This document shows, piece after piece, positions 1-9,426 of a stretch of DNA of 64,000 nucleotides (positions are counted from its first letter, which is position 1; each line of letters opens with the position of its first letter). The translations under genes and the position numbers were made by a program. This DNA is from Salipiger bermudensis HTCC2601 (GTDB taxonomy: Bacteria; Pseudomonadota; Alphaproteobacteria; Rhodobacterales; Rhodobacteraceae): NCBI RefSeq assembly GCF_000153725.1, contig NZ_DS022276.1, forward strand, positions 1,335,386 to 1,399,385, given 5' to 3'. The notes under the pieces were generated by a model, which saw only the letters and a list, made by a program, of their open reading frames with translations, made no database searches and was not told the origin of the DNA.

Positions 1-562
1 AGCGGATGCGGTCACCGGGGCGATAGGCCTCGCGACCGATCTTCTCGTTGCGGCGCAGGATGCCCTCGCCACGGCCGATGTCGACGATGACGTTGCCGTA
101 TTCCTCGCGCTTGACGGTGCCGTTGATGATGGTGCCGTTGCGGTCCTTGAACTCGTCGTACTGGCGATCACGCTCGGCTTCGCGGACCTTCTGCAGGATC
201 ACCTGCTTGGCCGACTGCGCCGCGATCCGGCCCATGTCCACGGGGGGCACTTCCTCGACATACTGGTCGCCCACCTGAGGGTCGGCCATGTACTGCTTGG
301 CCTGCTTGACGGTCATCTCCGCCTGGTAGTTCTCGAGCTCTTCGTCCTCGACGACGGTGCGCACGCGGGTGAAGGTGGCGCGACCGGTCTTGCGGTCGAT
401 CTTCACGCGGATGTCCATCTCGGAGCCGTAGCGCGACTTGGCGGCGCGCGCGAGGCTCTCTTCCATCGCCTCGATCACGAGGGCGGGGTCGATCATCTTC
501 TCGCGGGCGACGGCCTCGGCCGTTTGCAGAAGCTCAAGCTGGTTGGCAGAGGTGATTGCCAT
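1..562 (-). CDS. nusA: Transcription termination/antitermination factor NusA, N-terminal part
   Basis: NusA binds RNA polymerase and nascent RNA and modulates pausing, termination and antitermination. About 187 codons are present, and the gene runs off the left edge of the window, so the KH domains and C-terminus are missing. The N-terminal polymerase-binding domain fills roughly residues 1-130. It is followed by the start of the S1 RNA-binding domain, with the segment [20 protein letters not shown]. The start follows the rimP stop by 7 bases, and an AGGAGG-like site lies inside the end of rimP at about 573-580. The two genes are therefore translationally close, as in the conserved rimP-nusA-infB operon. 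Confidence 0.96.
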   Translation of the reverse strand, partial: MAITSANQLELLQTAEAVAREKMIDPALVIEAMEESLARAAKSRYGSEMDIRVKIDRKTGRATFTRVRTVVEDEELENYQAEMTVKQAKQYMADPQVGDQYVEEVPPVDMGRIAAQSAKQVILQKVREAERDRQYDEFKDRNGTIINGTVKREEYGNVIVDIGRGEGILRRNEKIGREAYRPGDRIR

Positions 563-569
563 TTTCTTC

Positions 570-1157
570 TTACTCCTCCTGAGCGGCCGCGTCGTCGGCC
601 TGGATTTCGTCGAATTGGTCTTCGTCCACTTCCTGCGCCTTGCGGGCACGCAGCATGTCGCGGATCAGGTCGTCGGTGAGGATCAGCTTGGCGTCGCTGA
701 GCCAGTCGAACTGCAGGCCGATGGTCTGCTCTTCGCCGCCCTCGCCCTCGATGTTGAACAGAACTTCGCTGCCCTCGATCCCGGCGAGAACGCCGCGCCA
801 GCGCTTGCGGCCGTCGATCATCTCCTGGGTCTCGATCTTGGCCTCGTAGCCCTCGTAGGTGTCGAAGTCCTTGAGCCGGGTCAGCGGCCGGTCGATGCCG
901 GGGCTCGAAACCTCAAGCGCGTAGGCGTCGATGATCGGGTCCTCGACGTCAAGCACCGCCGACACGGCGGTCGAGATATCGGCGCACTCGTCGACCTCGA
1001 TGCCGCCCTCGGGACGTTCGGCCATGATCTGCAGCGTGGCGGTCTTGCCGCTCATCAGGCGCAGGCGCACGAGTTCGAACCCGAGGTCTTCGATGACCGG
1101 GGTGACGATCTCGGCGAGGCGCCGGTCGATGGCGGATTTGGCGATCAGGTCGGTCAT
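570..1157 (-). CDS. rimP: Ribosome maturation factor RimP
   Basis: RimP assists maturation of the 30S ribosomal subunit. The 195-residue protein has the usual family length and carries the hallmark [12 protein letters not shown] at residues 81-92, between an N-terminal alpha/beta domain and a C-terminal SH3-like domain. The C-terminus is very acidic. I chose the ATG at 1157, which gives the typical family N-terminus; longer in-frame extensions run into non-conserved sequence. It is the first gene of the rimP-nusA operon. A terminator-like hairpin (1180-1202) sits in its leader, which suggests transcriptional regulation before the gene; this is inference. Confidence 0.95.
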   Translation of the reverse strand: MTDLIAKSAIDRRLAEIVTPVIEDLGFELVRLRLMSGKTATLQIMAERPEGGIEVDECADISTAVSAVLDVEDPIIDAYALEVSSPGIDRPLTRLKDFDTYEGYEAKIETQEMIDGRKRWRGVLAGIEGSEVLFNIEGEGGEEQTIGLQFDWLSDAKLILTDDLIRDMLRARKAQEVDEDQFDEIQADDAAAQEE

Positions 1158-1179
1158 GAGTCCGGGTCCGGTTGAGCAC

Positions 1180-1202
1180 AAAAAAACGGGCGCGCGGCCC
1201 GT
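1180..1202 (-). terminator. Intrinsic terminator-like hairpin in the rimP leader
   Basis: On the minus strand the stem ACGGGC/GCCCGT with a 5-base loop is followed directly by six T residues (1180-1185). It has the form of a Rho-independent terminator. It lies between rnr and rimP and ends only about 22 bases before the rimP start, so it either ends rnr transcripts or attenuates rimP-nusA. Confidence 0.65.
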
Positions 1203-1256
1203 CGATCTTTCCCGGTGGAACCTCGGGAGAGACCCGACGTGCCGCTGTTGAAAGGG

Positions 1257-1285
1257 CATATACGCTCCACGATTCGATTCCGCAA
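1257..1285 (-). promoter_or_regulatory. Candidate sigma-70 type promoter for rimP-nusA
   Basis: On the minus strand a TTGCGG element (1280-1285) and a TATATG element (1257-1262) are separated by exactly 17 bases. Transcription would begin near 1250, about 90 bases upstream of the rimP ATG, giving a leader that contains the 1180-1202 hairpin. This is a match by eye only. Confidence 0.45.
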
Positions 1286-1433
1286 GAGGCAGCGGCGTTC
1301 GGTGCGGAAACAACCCCGCATGCCCGGCCCCTGCGGCAGCACCGTCCACCGCCGCGAGACGCCCTGCCCCGACGGCCCGCCCGGTGCGTCCCGGCACCGC
1401 CGGAACGCATGACGCTCGCAGGCCGCGGCGGCC

Positions 1434-3743
1434 TCAGCTCTTGGTGTTGCGCCGCCGCGTGACCTTGCGCTTGACCTTGGAGTCCTTGCGCTTTGCCTTG
1501 GCCTCCTTTCGGCGCGGCGGTCCGCTGGGGCGGCCACGGCCGCCGGGGCCACGCGCCCGGCCACGCCCGGGCCGGCCCGAGCCACGGCCCTGCGGCATCT
1601 CGGCATCCTCGAGCTCGAGCAGGTCCAGCGCAATGCCGCCGGTGACCGGTGCGGCCTCGACAAGCTTCACCCGCACCCGCTGCCCGAGCGTAATGATGGT
1701 ACCGGTGTCCGCGCCCATAAGCGTTCCGGCCTCACGGTCGAAATGGAAATACTCGTTGCCGATATTGCGCATCGGGACCAGCCCGTCGGCGCCGGTCTCG
1801 TCGAGCTTCACGAAGATGCCGAACTTGGCGATGCCGCTGATCCTGCCACCGAACTCGGCCCCGATCCGATCCGAGAGGAAGGCCGCGAGGTAGCGATCAT
1901 TGGTGTCGCGCTCGGCCATCATCGAGCGCCGCTCGGTGTCCGAGATGTGCTGCGCGGTGGTCTCGAGCGTCTCGATCTCGTGCTCGCTCAGCCCGTCATC
2001 GCCCCAGCCATGCGCCTTGATCAGGCCGCGATGCACGATGAGGTCGGAATAGCGCCGGATCGGCGAGGTGAAATGCGCGTAGTTCTGCAGCGCGAGGCCG
2101 AAATGTCCGAAGTTCTTCGGGCTGTAATAGGCCTGCGTCATGCTGCGCAGCGTGGCGATGTTGATCAGCTCCGCCTCTCCTGCCGGCGGCGTCGTGCAGC
2201 AGCTTGTTGAGATGCGCGGTCTTCAGAACCTGCCCTTCGCCAGCGTCAGCCCCGCCGCGTCGGCGGTCTCGCGCAGGCTCTCGAGCTTGTCCGCCGGCGG
2301 CTCCTCGTGGACCCGGAACAGCAGCGGCGTGCGCTTGGCGATCAGGGTCTCGGCGGCGCAGACATTGGCGAGGATCATGAACTCCTCGATCAGCTTGTGC
2401 GCGTCGAGCCGCTCGACGAAGTTCACCGAGGTCACCTTGCCCTCGTCGCTCAGCACCACCTTGCGCTCTGGCAGGTCGAGATCCAGCGGTTCGCGCCGGG
2501 CGCGGGCGTCGCGCAGCGCGGCGTAGGCGGCATAGAGCGGCTGGATCACCGGCTCGAGCAACGGGCCGGTCTTGTCATTGGGCTCGCCGTCGAATGCCGC
2601 CTGCACCTCCTGGTAGTTCAGCGAGGCGGGCGAGCGCATCAGGCCCCGCACGAACTTGTGCGATTTCTTGTTGCCCTCCGCATCGATCACCATGCGCACC
2701 GCGAGGCAGGCGCGCGGCACGCCCTCGTGCAGCGAGCACAGATCGCCCGAAAGCCGGTCGGGCAGCATCGGCACCACCCGGTCGGGGAAATAGCTCGAAT
2801 TGCCGCGCTTCCTGGCCTCGCGATCCAGCTCCGAGCCGGGGCGCACGTAATGCGCCACGTCGGCGATGGCGACCCAGATCACGTGACCGCCTTGGTTCTT
2901 GGGATCCTCGTCAGGCTCGGCGAAACAGGCATCGTCGTGGTCGCGCGCGTCCGACGGGTCGATGGTGACCAGCGGCAGCTCGCGCAGATCGGTGCGGCCC
3001 TTGAGCCCGGCGGGCTTCATTGCGTCGGCCTCGGCCAGCACCTTCTCGGGGAAGTCGTCGGGGATGCCGTGCTGGTGGATCGCGATGAGCGACACTGCCC
3101 TGGGCGCAGTGGGATCGCCGAGGCGCATCACGATGCGCGCCCGCGGCAGGCCCATGCGGGTGGCGCGGGGGCCGGCCTGCTCGGCCTCGACCAGTTCACC
3201 GTCCTGCGCGCCGTGCGTGGCGTCGGGCGCCACCGTCCACTCCTTGTCCGAGCCCTTGTCGATCGGCAGGATGCGGCCGCCCTCGGCGCCCTTGCGGAAG
3301 ATCCCCACGACCTTGAGCGGGCTGGCCCCGATGCGGCGGATCAGCCGGGCCTCGTAATTGTGATCGGCCTCGTGCACCACCTGCAGCCGCGCAAGGATGC
3401 GGTCGCCGTCGCCAAGCGCCGGATCGGTGGCGCGGGGCACGAACAGAACCGTCGGCTCGACCCCTTCGCCATGCCATTCCAGCGGCTGCGCGAACTGGTC
3501 GCCGTTTTCGTCGGCGGCTTTCATCTGCAGCACCGTGACGGGCGGCAGGCGGTCCGGGTCGCGATAGGTCTTCTTGCGCTTTTCCAGATGCCCCTCGTGC
3601 TCCAGCTCCTTGAGCAGGCGCTTGAGGTCGATCCGCGCCGCGCCCTTGATGCCGAAAGCCTTGGCAATGTCGCGCTTCGAGGTGAGGGTCGGGTTCGCGG
3701 CAATCCAGTCGAGGATATCCGGTTTGGTCGGCAGTTTGCTCAT
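1434..3743 (-). pseudogene. rnr: Ribonuclease R, interrupted by two compensating frameshifts
   Basis: RNase R is a processive 3'-5' exoribonuclease that degrades structured RNA. Full span is 770 codons, the usual length. Visible parts are an N-terminal winged-helix and cold-shock region, the RNB catalytic domain with the aspartate cluster DARDHDDA at residues 265-272, a C-terminal S1 domain and a long Arg/Lys/Gly-rich tail. The reading frame breaks near 2231-2235, where one base appears to be missing, and hits a TGA at 2223-2225. The conserved continuation QVLKTAHLNKLLHDAAGR is found in another frame. The original frame resumes near 2172-2184, where one base appears to be extra, and continues to 1434. 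As written, the protein stops at residue 506 without the S1 domain. Sequencing error is a real alternative to inactivation. Confidence 0.85.
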
Positions 3744-3831
3744 GGCCCTGAGCTAGCACGGCGCACCGCCCCCGTCATGGCGATTCTGGCGTTTCGTGGC
3801 GCAAGGACGGGGGCCGCGAGGAATTTCCCGC

Positions 3832-5232
3832 CTAGACGCCCGGCGGGTTGCCGGTGTCGTGATCGCCCGGCACGTTCAGAGGCACCGCGTGGCAGATCTC
3901 GCGCAGCGCGCCCTTCAGCCCTTCCTCGAGCGTCGGGTGGTAGAACGGCATGTCGAGCAGGTCGCCGGCGGTGATCTTCTGGCCGATGGCCAGCACCAGC
4001 AGGTGGCCCATGTGATCTGCGCCCGGACAGAACAGATCCGCCCCGATCAGGCGCCCGTCGGGCGCGGCAGCGTAGAGCCGGGCAAGGCCCGTGTTTTCGG
4101 CATCCACCTTGGCGCGGCCCTGATCGGTGTAGTCGGCGCTACCGATCTTGGCGCTGTCATCGGGGCTGTCACCCAGCATCACCAGCGGCGGCTCGGTGAA
4201 GGTGATGGCGAAGTTCACCTTGCGGTCCGAGCGCACCAGCGCCGGATAGGCCACGGCGTTGCGCCCCGCGATCGCCCCCTCGTCCGAGGCCTCATGCAGC
4301 ACCGGGCGGCCGGCATTCGAGTCCCCGGCCATGAAGATCGGCGCGTCGCCGCACTGCATGGTCTCGGGATCGATCTCGGGCATGCCCTTGTCGTCCAGCG
4401 CGAGACCGGTGGTCTCGAGCCCGAGGCCCTGAACGTTGGGCGGACGCCCCGTCGACACGAGCACCTTGTCGAAGGTCTCGCTCTGGCCCTCCCAGTCGAT
4501 GCGCACGCGGCCATCCTGCTCGGACGGCTGCGGGTCGGTACCGAGATGCAGGTCCATCTCCTGCGCCATGGCCTCTTGCAGCGCGGCGTGGACCTTGGCG
4601 CAGCGCACCTGCGCCAGCGTCTCCTGCTGGTCGAACAGCGCCACCCGCACGCCGAGCCGTGCCATCGCCTGCGCCAGCTCGAGCCCGATGACCCCGCCAC
4701 CGATCACCGCGAGGCTATCGGGCAGGTCGTCGAGCTCGAACACCGTCTCGTTGGTCAGCGCCAGATCGCCAAGATCGGTAAAGGGCCCCGGCACCATCGG
4801 GCTCGAGCCGGTAGCGATGATCACCGCATTCGCCGCGACCGTGCGCCCGTCATCGAGTGTGAGCGTGGTGGCGGAGGTGAAGCGCGCCCGCGCCTGCACC
4901 CGGATTTCCTCGGGGAGGTCCATGATGCTGTCGCGGGTGGCCTGCGCAAAGCGGTCGCGGTGCTCGCGCACCCGGCGCAGCACGGCGGGGCCGTCGATCC
5001 TGACCTCGCCGGTCTCGACACCAAAGACCCCCGACTGCCGCGCGCCATGGGCGCTGCGGGCGGCGGCGATCAGCAGCTTGGAGGGCATGCAGCCCACCGT
5101 GGCGCAGGTGGTGCCGGCGAAGCTCGGATCGATCAGCAGCGTCTTGGCGCCGTGCTTGCGGGCGTTGCGCTCTGCCGCAAGACCGGCAGTCCCGGCCCCG
5201 ATGATTGCTACGTCGCATGTGAGATCCGCCAT
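3832..5232 (-). CDS. lpd: Dihydrolipoamide dehydrogenase-like pyridine nucleotide-disulfide oxidoreductase
   Basis: This is a flavin disulfide reductase of the lipoamide dehydrogenase type, transferring electrons between a dithiol and NAD(+). The 466-residue protein has the FAD-binding GAGTAG at 12-17, the redox pair C43/C48 in the motif TTCATVGCMPSK, the NAD-binding GGGVIGLE at 178-185, and the C-terminal active-site His432 in HPTLEE. The redox motif departs from the usual GGTCLNVGCIPSK. No 2-oxoacid dehydrogenase E1 or E2 gene is nearby, so this is a stand-alone paralogue and may act on another disulfide. It lies 88 bases upstream of rnr in transcription order, on the same strand. Confidence 0.85.
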   Translation of the reverse strand: MADLTCDVAIIGAGTAGLAAERNARKHGAKTLLIDPSFAGTTCATVGCMPSKLLIAAARSAHGARQSGVFGVETGEVRIDGPAVLRRVREHRDRFAQATRDSIMDLPEEIRVQARARFTSATTLTLDDGRTVAANAVIIATGSSPMVPGPFTDLGDLALTNETVFELDDLPDSLAVIGGGVIGLELAQAMARLGVRVALFDQQETLAQVRCAKVHAALQEAMAQEMDLHLGTDPQPSEQDGRVRIDWEGQSETFDKVLVSTGRPPNVQGLGLETTGLALDDKGMPEIDPETMQCGDAPIFMAGDSNAGRPVLHEASDEGAIAGRNAVAYPALVRSDRKVNFAITFTEPPLVMLGDSPDDSAKIGSADYTDQGRAKVDAENTGLARLYAAAPDGRLIGADLFCPGADHMGHLLVLAIGQKITAGDLLDMPFYHPTLEEGLKGALREICHAVPLNVPGDHDTGNPPGV

Positions 5233-5328
5233 CGCTTTCCCTTCCCCCGGCCCCGCCGGTCAATCGCTACAGACGATCAACCGGCGGTGTCCGGCAGAGG
5301 TTCCCGGCGCGCGGCGGCGTGACGCGGA

Positions 5329-6474
5329 TCAGCCGGCGAAATAGTCGCGCAGGATGCGAGTGTAGATCTCCTTCAGCCGCGCGATCTGGTCCACAGGCAC
5401 GTTCTCGTCGACCTGGTGCATGGTCTTGCCGACCAGCCCGAACTCGACCACCGGGCAGTGATCCTTGACGAAACGCGCATCCGAGGTGCCGCCCGAGGTC
5501 GAGAGCTCCGGCGTGCGCCCGGTCTCGGCCTCGACCGCCGCAGCGACCAGATCCGAGAGCGGCCCCGGCGGGGTCAGGAAGCTCTCGCCGGAGATCTTGA
5601 TCTTGACCTCGGTGGTGGTGCCGAACGCGGCGTCGACCTTCGCGGCCTCCTCGCGCAGCCAGTCCGACAGCGCCGCGCCGGTATGGATGTCATTGAAGCG
5701 GATGTTGACCGTGCCGCGGCTCTGCGCCGGGATCACGTTGGTCGCCGGGTTGCCGGTGTCGATGGTCACCACCGCCAGCGTCGAGGCGTCGAAATGATCG
5801 GTGCCGGTGTCGAGCTCGTGCGAGGCCAGCCGGTCCATCAGCCGCGCCATCGCCGGCATCGGGTTCAGCGCCCGGTGCGGATAGGCGGCGTGGCCCTGCG
5901 TGCCGGTCACCGTGAACCACGCCGAGAGCGAACCGCGGCGGCCGATCTTCATCATGTCGCCCATCTCGGACGGGCAGGTCGGCTCGCCCACGAGGCAGAC
6001 CGACATGCGCTCGTCCTGCTCGGCCATCCAGTCGAGCAGCGCCACGGTGCCATCGGTCGCGTCGCCCTCCTCGTCACCGGTGATCGCCAGAACGATGGCG
6101 CCGTCCGGGGGCGTATCGGTGACGAAATCCATCGCGGCGGCGGCAAAGGCCGCGACGCCGGATTTCATGTCGGTCGCGCCTCGGCCGAACATCACGCCGT
6201 CGCGGATTTCAGCTCCGAAGGGATCGCAGCTCCAGGCCGCGGCATCGCCCACCGGGACCACATCGGTATGGCCGTTGAAGCCGAAGCTGCGCGCATGCCC
6301 TTTCTCGCCCCAGCGGGCATAGAGGTTCGAGGTGCCGTTTCGGTCCACCCGGGTGCAGGCAAACCCCGCCTCCTCGAGCAGCCCCTGCAGCAGCACCAGC
6401 GCCCCGCCCTCGTCGGGCGTGACCGAGGGGCAACGGATGAGATCGGCGGTGAGGGCGACGGGATCGGTCGTCAT
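5329..6474 (-). CDS. dapE: Succinyl-diaminopimelate desuccinylase
   Basis: DapE hydrolyses N-succinyl-LL-diaminopimelate to LL-diaminopimelate and succinate in the succinylase route to lysine and peptidoglycan. The 381-residue M20 peptidase has the expected length. Dinuclear zinc-site residues are visible: His69 in GHTDVVP, Asp102 in GATDMKSG and Glu135/Glu136 in TGDEEG. The ATG at 6474 gives the standard N-terminus [13 protein letters not shown]; the long upstream in-frame extension is arginine/proline-rich and has no family resemblance. dapD, encoding an earlier step of the same pathway, lies at 9840-10667 but is not co-transcribed. Confidence 0.95.
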   Translation of the reverse strand: MTTDPVALTADLIRCPSVTPDEGGALVLLQGLLEEAGFACTRVDRNGTSNLYARWGEKGHARSFGFNGHTDVVPVGDAAAWSCDPFGAEIRDGVMFGRGATDMKSGVAAFAAAAMDFVTDTPPDGAIVLAITGDEEGDATDGTVALLDWMAEQDERMSVCLVGEPTCPSEMGDMMKIGRRGSLSAWFTVTGTQGHAAYPHRALNPMPAMARLMDRLASHELDTGTDHFDASTLAVVTIDTGNPATNVIPAQSRGTVNIRFNDIHTGAALSDWLREEAAKVDAAFGTTTEVKIKISGESFLTPPGPLSDLVAAAVEAETGRTPELSTSGGTSDARFVKDHCPVVEFGLVGKTMHQVDENVPVDQIARLKEIYTRILRDYFAG

Positions 6475-6865
6475 GGCACGGTTCCTTGCTGTGTCTGCGC
6501 TTTGGCTACCGCGATGGACGCGCGAGGGCAAACCCTGCCTCGGGACGGGTCGGGACGGCCGCGCAGCTATGTCACAGGACAATCGAACTGGCCTGTCAGG
6601 GCGGCTCGTGCTAGGACTCGATGCATAAAAAAGGGGAAAATGCCTGCAGCGCGGCGGCGCTTGGGATCTTGCGGAACCCTCTGTCAAACGACGCCACACG
6701 GAAGATCCGGGCAGGCGCACAAGGACAGCGCGCGAGGGCCGCAAGAGGAACAATGCGGGCGTGCCACAAAGGAACAGTGCGCGCGTGCCGCGCGACGGGC
6801 AATGTGACAGGCATGGGTACGGCAGGGGTTTCTTCACGTCATCGCCGCGCGGGGCAATGCGCCGC
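6475..6865. other. Divergent intergenic region with tandem repeats
   Basis: This 391-base gap separates dapE from the Hint gene, which are transcribed away from each other, so it must hold both promoters. It contains the 24-25 base tandem repeats at 6721-6789. Short open frames here have arginine-rich, repeat-derived translations and I do not accept them as genes. Confidence 0.6.
6721..6789. repeat. Imperfect tandem repeat, three units of 24-25 bases
   Basis: Two well-matched units, AGGAACAATGCGGGCGTGCC (6746-6765) and AGGAACAGTGCGCGCGTGCC (6770-6789), differ at two positions and are spaced 24 bases apart. A more diverged unit, AAGGACAGCGCGCGAGGGCC, occupies 6721-6740. A still weaker fourth copy may follow to about 6810. 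The array ends about 75 bases before the Hint gene start. Confidence 0.75.
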
Positions 6866-7939
6866 ATGAGCTGGATCGCCATTTCGGGCGAGGGCCGCCG
6901 CTGGACCGATGACCGCGTCTTCGAGGCCGCGCTGCGCCCGCGCGATGCGCTGTTGGCCAAGGGCTCGCTGCTGATCGAGACCCGGCTTTCGGCCGATGGC
7001 CGGCCGCAGACCCTGCTGGCCTTCGAACGTCATCACCCGTGGCCCGGGGGGCTCTCGCTTCAGGCGCTGCCCAATGGCAGCATCGTGCTGGTGATGAGCC
7101 AAGGCGACGACGCCTTCCACACGCTGCTGCAATATCCCGACGATGCCCGCACCGACATCCTGCGCGTGACTTTCAGCTGGGATTCGACCGCGCGCTGGGG
7201 CCAGCTGGCGCTGGAGCGACCCGAAAGCGACCGCACCGCCCTGCGCGAGACCCCGCCCCCGCCGCCGCTTCTGCTCGAGGACCTGTTCAGCATGGTGCGC
7301 CGGCCTCAGCTCTGCCGGACTGACCCCGACCTGATCTTCTTCGCCGTGTCCGACGAGGTCGAGCCCGTGGGGCCGATGCCCTCGCTCACCGGCCGGGTGC
7401 CGGTCGAGACGCTCGATGGGCCCCGGCCGGTGGCTGAGTTGCAGAGCGGCGACACTGTCCGGACCCGCTGTGGCGAGCTCGCCCCGGTGTTGCAGCGGCT
7501 GAGCCGGGTGGTGCCGGCGCTTGGCTCCTTCACGCCGGTGCGGCTGCGCGCGCCCTATTTTGGCCTGAGCCGCGATCTCGTCGTGTCACCGCACCAGCGG
7601 CTGGTGATCGGCGGCTCGGAGGTGGAATACCTGTTCGGGCGCGAGGCGGTTCTGGTGCCGGCGCTGAGCCTTGTGAACGGCTTTGCGGCGGTGCGCGAGG
7701 AGGGCGCGATGACGCTGCGCTACCATCAACTCCTGCTGCCGGCGCATGATGCGGTGATGGCCGGCGGTGCGGCGCTCGAGAGCCTCTATATCGGGCGTCT
7801 GCGGCGCTCGCGGACGCATCTTGGGGCCTCTCTGCTGGCCGATTGCCCGACCGGGCTTCTGCCCGAGCAACATCGCAAGGGCTACCAGGTGCTGCACCCG
7901 TTCGAGGCGATCACGCTGGCCCAGGCGCGGGTGGCCTGA
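6866..7939 (+). CDS. Hedgehog/Intein (Hint) domain protein with altered first residue
   Basis: The 357-residue protein has an uncharacterised N-terminal half (about 1-165) and a C-terminal Hint domain of the type common in Rhodobacterales. Recognisable Hint features are [29 protein letters not shown] and the [17 protein letters not shown] segment. In autoprocessing Hint domains the first residue is cysteine (CFTPGT-like); here the matching position reads PSLTGR, with serine. A proline run ([13 protein letters not shown]) links the halves. I chose the ATG at 6866 (MSWIAIS); the in-frame ATG at 6857 is possible, and a longer frame from 6761 would translate the tandem repeats. The function is unknown. 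Confidence 0.75.
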   Translation: MSWIAISGEGRRWTDDRVFEAALRPRDALLAKGSLLIETRLSADGRPQTLLAFERHHPWPGGLSLQALPNGSIVLVMSQGDDAFHTLLQYPDDARTDILRVTFSWDSTARWGQLALERPESDRTALRETPPPPPLLLEDLFSMVRRPQLCRTDPDLIFFAVSDEVEPVGPMPSLTGRVPVETLDGPRPVAELQSGDTVRTRCGELAPVLQRLSRVVPALGSFTPVRLRAPYFGLSRDLVVSPHQRLVIGGSEVEYLFGREAVLVPALSLVNGFAAVREEGAMTLRYHQLLLPAHDAVMAGGAALESLYIGRLRRSRTHLGASLLADCPTGLLPEQHRKGYQVLHPFEAITLAQARVA

Positions 7940-7952
7940 TCGGCGCGGGCAG

Positions 7953-7976
7953 AAGATTTTTCGTCCGAAAAATCTT
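7953..7976. terminator. AT-rich palindromic bidirectional terminator
   Basis: A perfect inverted repeat, AAGATTTTTCG with CGAAAAATCTT separated by TC, lies between the converging Hint gene (ends 7939) and the small minus-strand gene (ends 7985). The run of T within each arm serves both strands. A closely similar palindrome occurs at 19834-19855. Confidence 0.7.
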
Positions 7977-7984
7977 GGGCGACC

Positions 7985-8317
7985 TCAAGCCTTGTCGAAG
8001 AACGGGGTGACCTGCGCGACGATGACGGAATTCTCCTCGAGCGCGCGCGCCATGAGTTCCTGCTCGTCAGCCTCGATCTCGTGGCCCTGCGCCCGGCGCT
8101 CTTCCTCGGTGCCGTAGCCGGTCACATCGAGCGGCGACAGATCGGCCTGCTTGAGGATCGCAACGGTCTCGCGCACCGCCTCGGCCTCGTCGACTCCGCT
8201 GGCATAGCACATCAGCGCAGCCCCGGTGGACTTGTCGGGCAGGCCGTCGCCGGCCTTGCGGCCGACCTCGACCAAAAGGGTGTAGACCTGCTGTCTCGAT
8301 GGTTTCTTGCTGGCCAT
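7985..8317 (-). CDS. Conserved hypothetical protein, 110 residues
   Basis: I do not recognise this family with certainty. The product is a small soluble acidic protein with a basic N-terminus (MASKKPSRQQ), no signal peptide and no membrane segment. It contains one cysteine (ALMCYASG) and two predicted helical stretches (DEAEAVRETVAILKQA and EADEQELMARALEE). The start is the ATG at 8317, preceded by GGGAG; the upstream in-frame extension lacks coding character. It converges with the Hint gene and is followed upstream by the exchanger gene on the same strand, with a 73-base gap. Confidence 0.7.
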   Translation of the reverse strand: MASKKPSRQQVYTLLVEVGRKAGDGLPDKSTGAALMCYASGVDEAEAVRETVAILKQADLSPLDVTGYGTEEERRAQGHEIEADEQELMARALEENSVIVAQVTPFFDKA

Positions 8318-8390
8318 GCCTGACGTCTCCCGCGTTTCGGGCGGGATGCGGCAGGCATGGCCGCGAGTCAAGCCCCGCTCGGGCCGAGAC

Positions 8391-9419
8391 TCAGGGCGCG
8401 AAGAGCTCGACCGCCACGGCGCAGCAGTAGATCAGGATGAGAAGCACCGACTCGATGCCGATACGCGCCGGACCTTCGCGCTGACGCAGGATCAGGCCGC
8501 CGAGCAGGATGGCGGTCATCAGCATGCCCGTGGCAAGCCAGTAGAGATCGGTCTCGCCCACCGCCTGAAAGATCGAGCCGTCGCGATAGGCCACGTCCGA
8601 GAACACCAGAAAGAGCGTGTCGAACGTGTTGCCCCCGATGATCCCACCAACCGCCAGCTGCAGCGCACCACGACGCACGGCGACAAGGGTCGTGACCAGT
8701 TCGGGCAGCGAGGTGATGATCGCGGTGATCAGAGCGCCGACCAGACTGGAGGACAGCTCGTAGCGGGTGATGAACGTTCCGGCCACCTGGCTGATGACCC
8801 AGCCCGACAGGCCCATGATGGCGACCAGCCCGACGAAGATCAGTGCCGGCCGCAGCACCGGGGCGTTGGGATCGTTTTCCTCGTCCGGCTCGTCCTTGCG
8901 GGTGTCCGAAGTCTCGACCGGGCGCCACATCGGGCGCTCGCCGACGATCGAGGACAGCCGCACGCCCCAGAGATAGCCGAGGAACATCACCAGCGAGACC
9001 GGCGAGACACCGAAATAGGCGATATCCGGACCGGCCATGGCGGCGATCGGCATCGACAGCAGGATCAACAGCATGACCGCCTGGAACAGGTTCGCCGGCT
9101 CTGCGGCGGCATGTTCGAGGTTCACGCGCTTGTAGAACAGGTCCGCCAGCCCGAGGAACAGCGTCTGCGCCGCGATGCCGCCGACGGCGTTCGACACCGC
9201 GAAGCTGGCGTCGCCGCCATAGGCCGCCGTGACCGACACCACCACGCCCGACAGCGAGGTGGCGCCGCCGAGCAGGATGCCGCCGGCCATCGCTTCGCCA
9301 AGCTTGGTCCGGTCGGCAATCAGGTCTGCAAGGGTCGTGGCGCGGATGGACGCGGCCACGACAATGGCTCCTGCGAGGGCGAAAATCCCCAGCAGGAGCG
9401 GGAGCGAGAGATCCTGCAT
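8391..9419 (-). CDS. Sodium/calcium exchanger family (CaCA) membrane protein
   Basis: This is a 342-residue inner-membrane antiporter with about ten transmembrane helices in two homologous halves. The first alpha-repeat contains LGGATSLSGVVVSVTAA followed by SNAVGG. The second contains ITAIITSLPELVTTLVAVRR followed by GIIGGNTFDTLF. These are the ion-binding helices of the CaCA superfamily. The halves are joined by an acidic cytoplasmic loop (DEPDEENDPN). I chose the ATG at 9419; the codon before it is TTG. It is 7 bases downstream of the glsB-like gene and probably co-transcribed. Substrate (Ca2+, Na+ or another cation) cannot be told from sequence. Confidence 0.85.
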   Translation of the reverse strand: MQDLSLPLLLGIFALAGAIVVAASIRATTLADLIADRTKLGEAMAGGILLGGATSLSGVVVSVTAAYGGDASFAVSNAVGGIAAQTLFLGLADLFYKRVNLEHAAAEPANLFQAVMLLILLSMPIAAMAGPDIAYFGVSPVSLVMFLGYLWGVRLSSIVGERPMWRPVETSDTRKDEPDEENDPNAPVLRPALIFVGLVAIMGLSGWVISQVAGTFITRYELSSSLVGALITAIITSLPELVTTLVAVRRGALQLAVGGIIGGNTFDTLFLVFSDVAYRDGSIFQAVGETDLYWLATGMLMTAILLGGLILRQREGPARIGIESVLLILIYCCAVAVELFAP

Positions 9420-9426
9420 CAAGAGG

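Noticed and set aside
1203-1433. A tRNA gene before rimP, as in the metY-rimP-nusA operon of enterobacteria
   Set aside because: No cloverleaf, T-loop GGTTCGAATCC or CCA-proximal stem could be found on the minus strand; only a promoter-like pair and hairpins are present.
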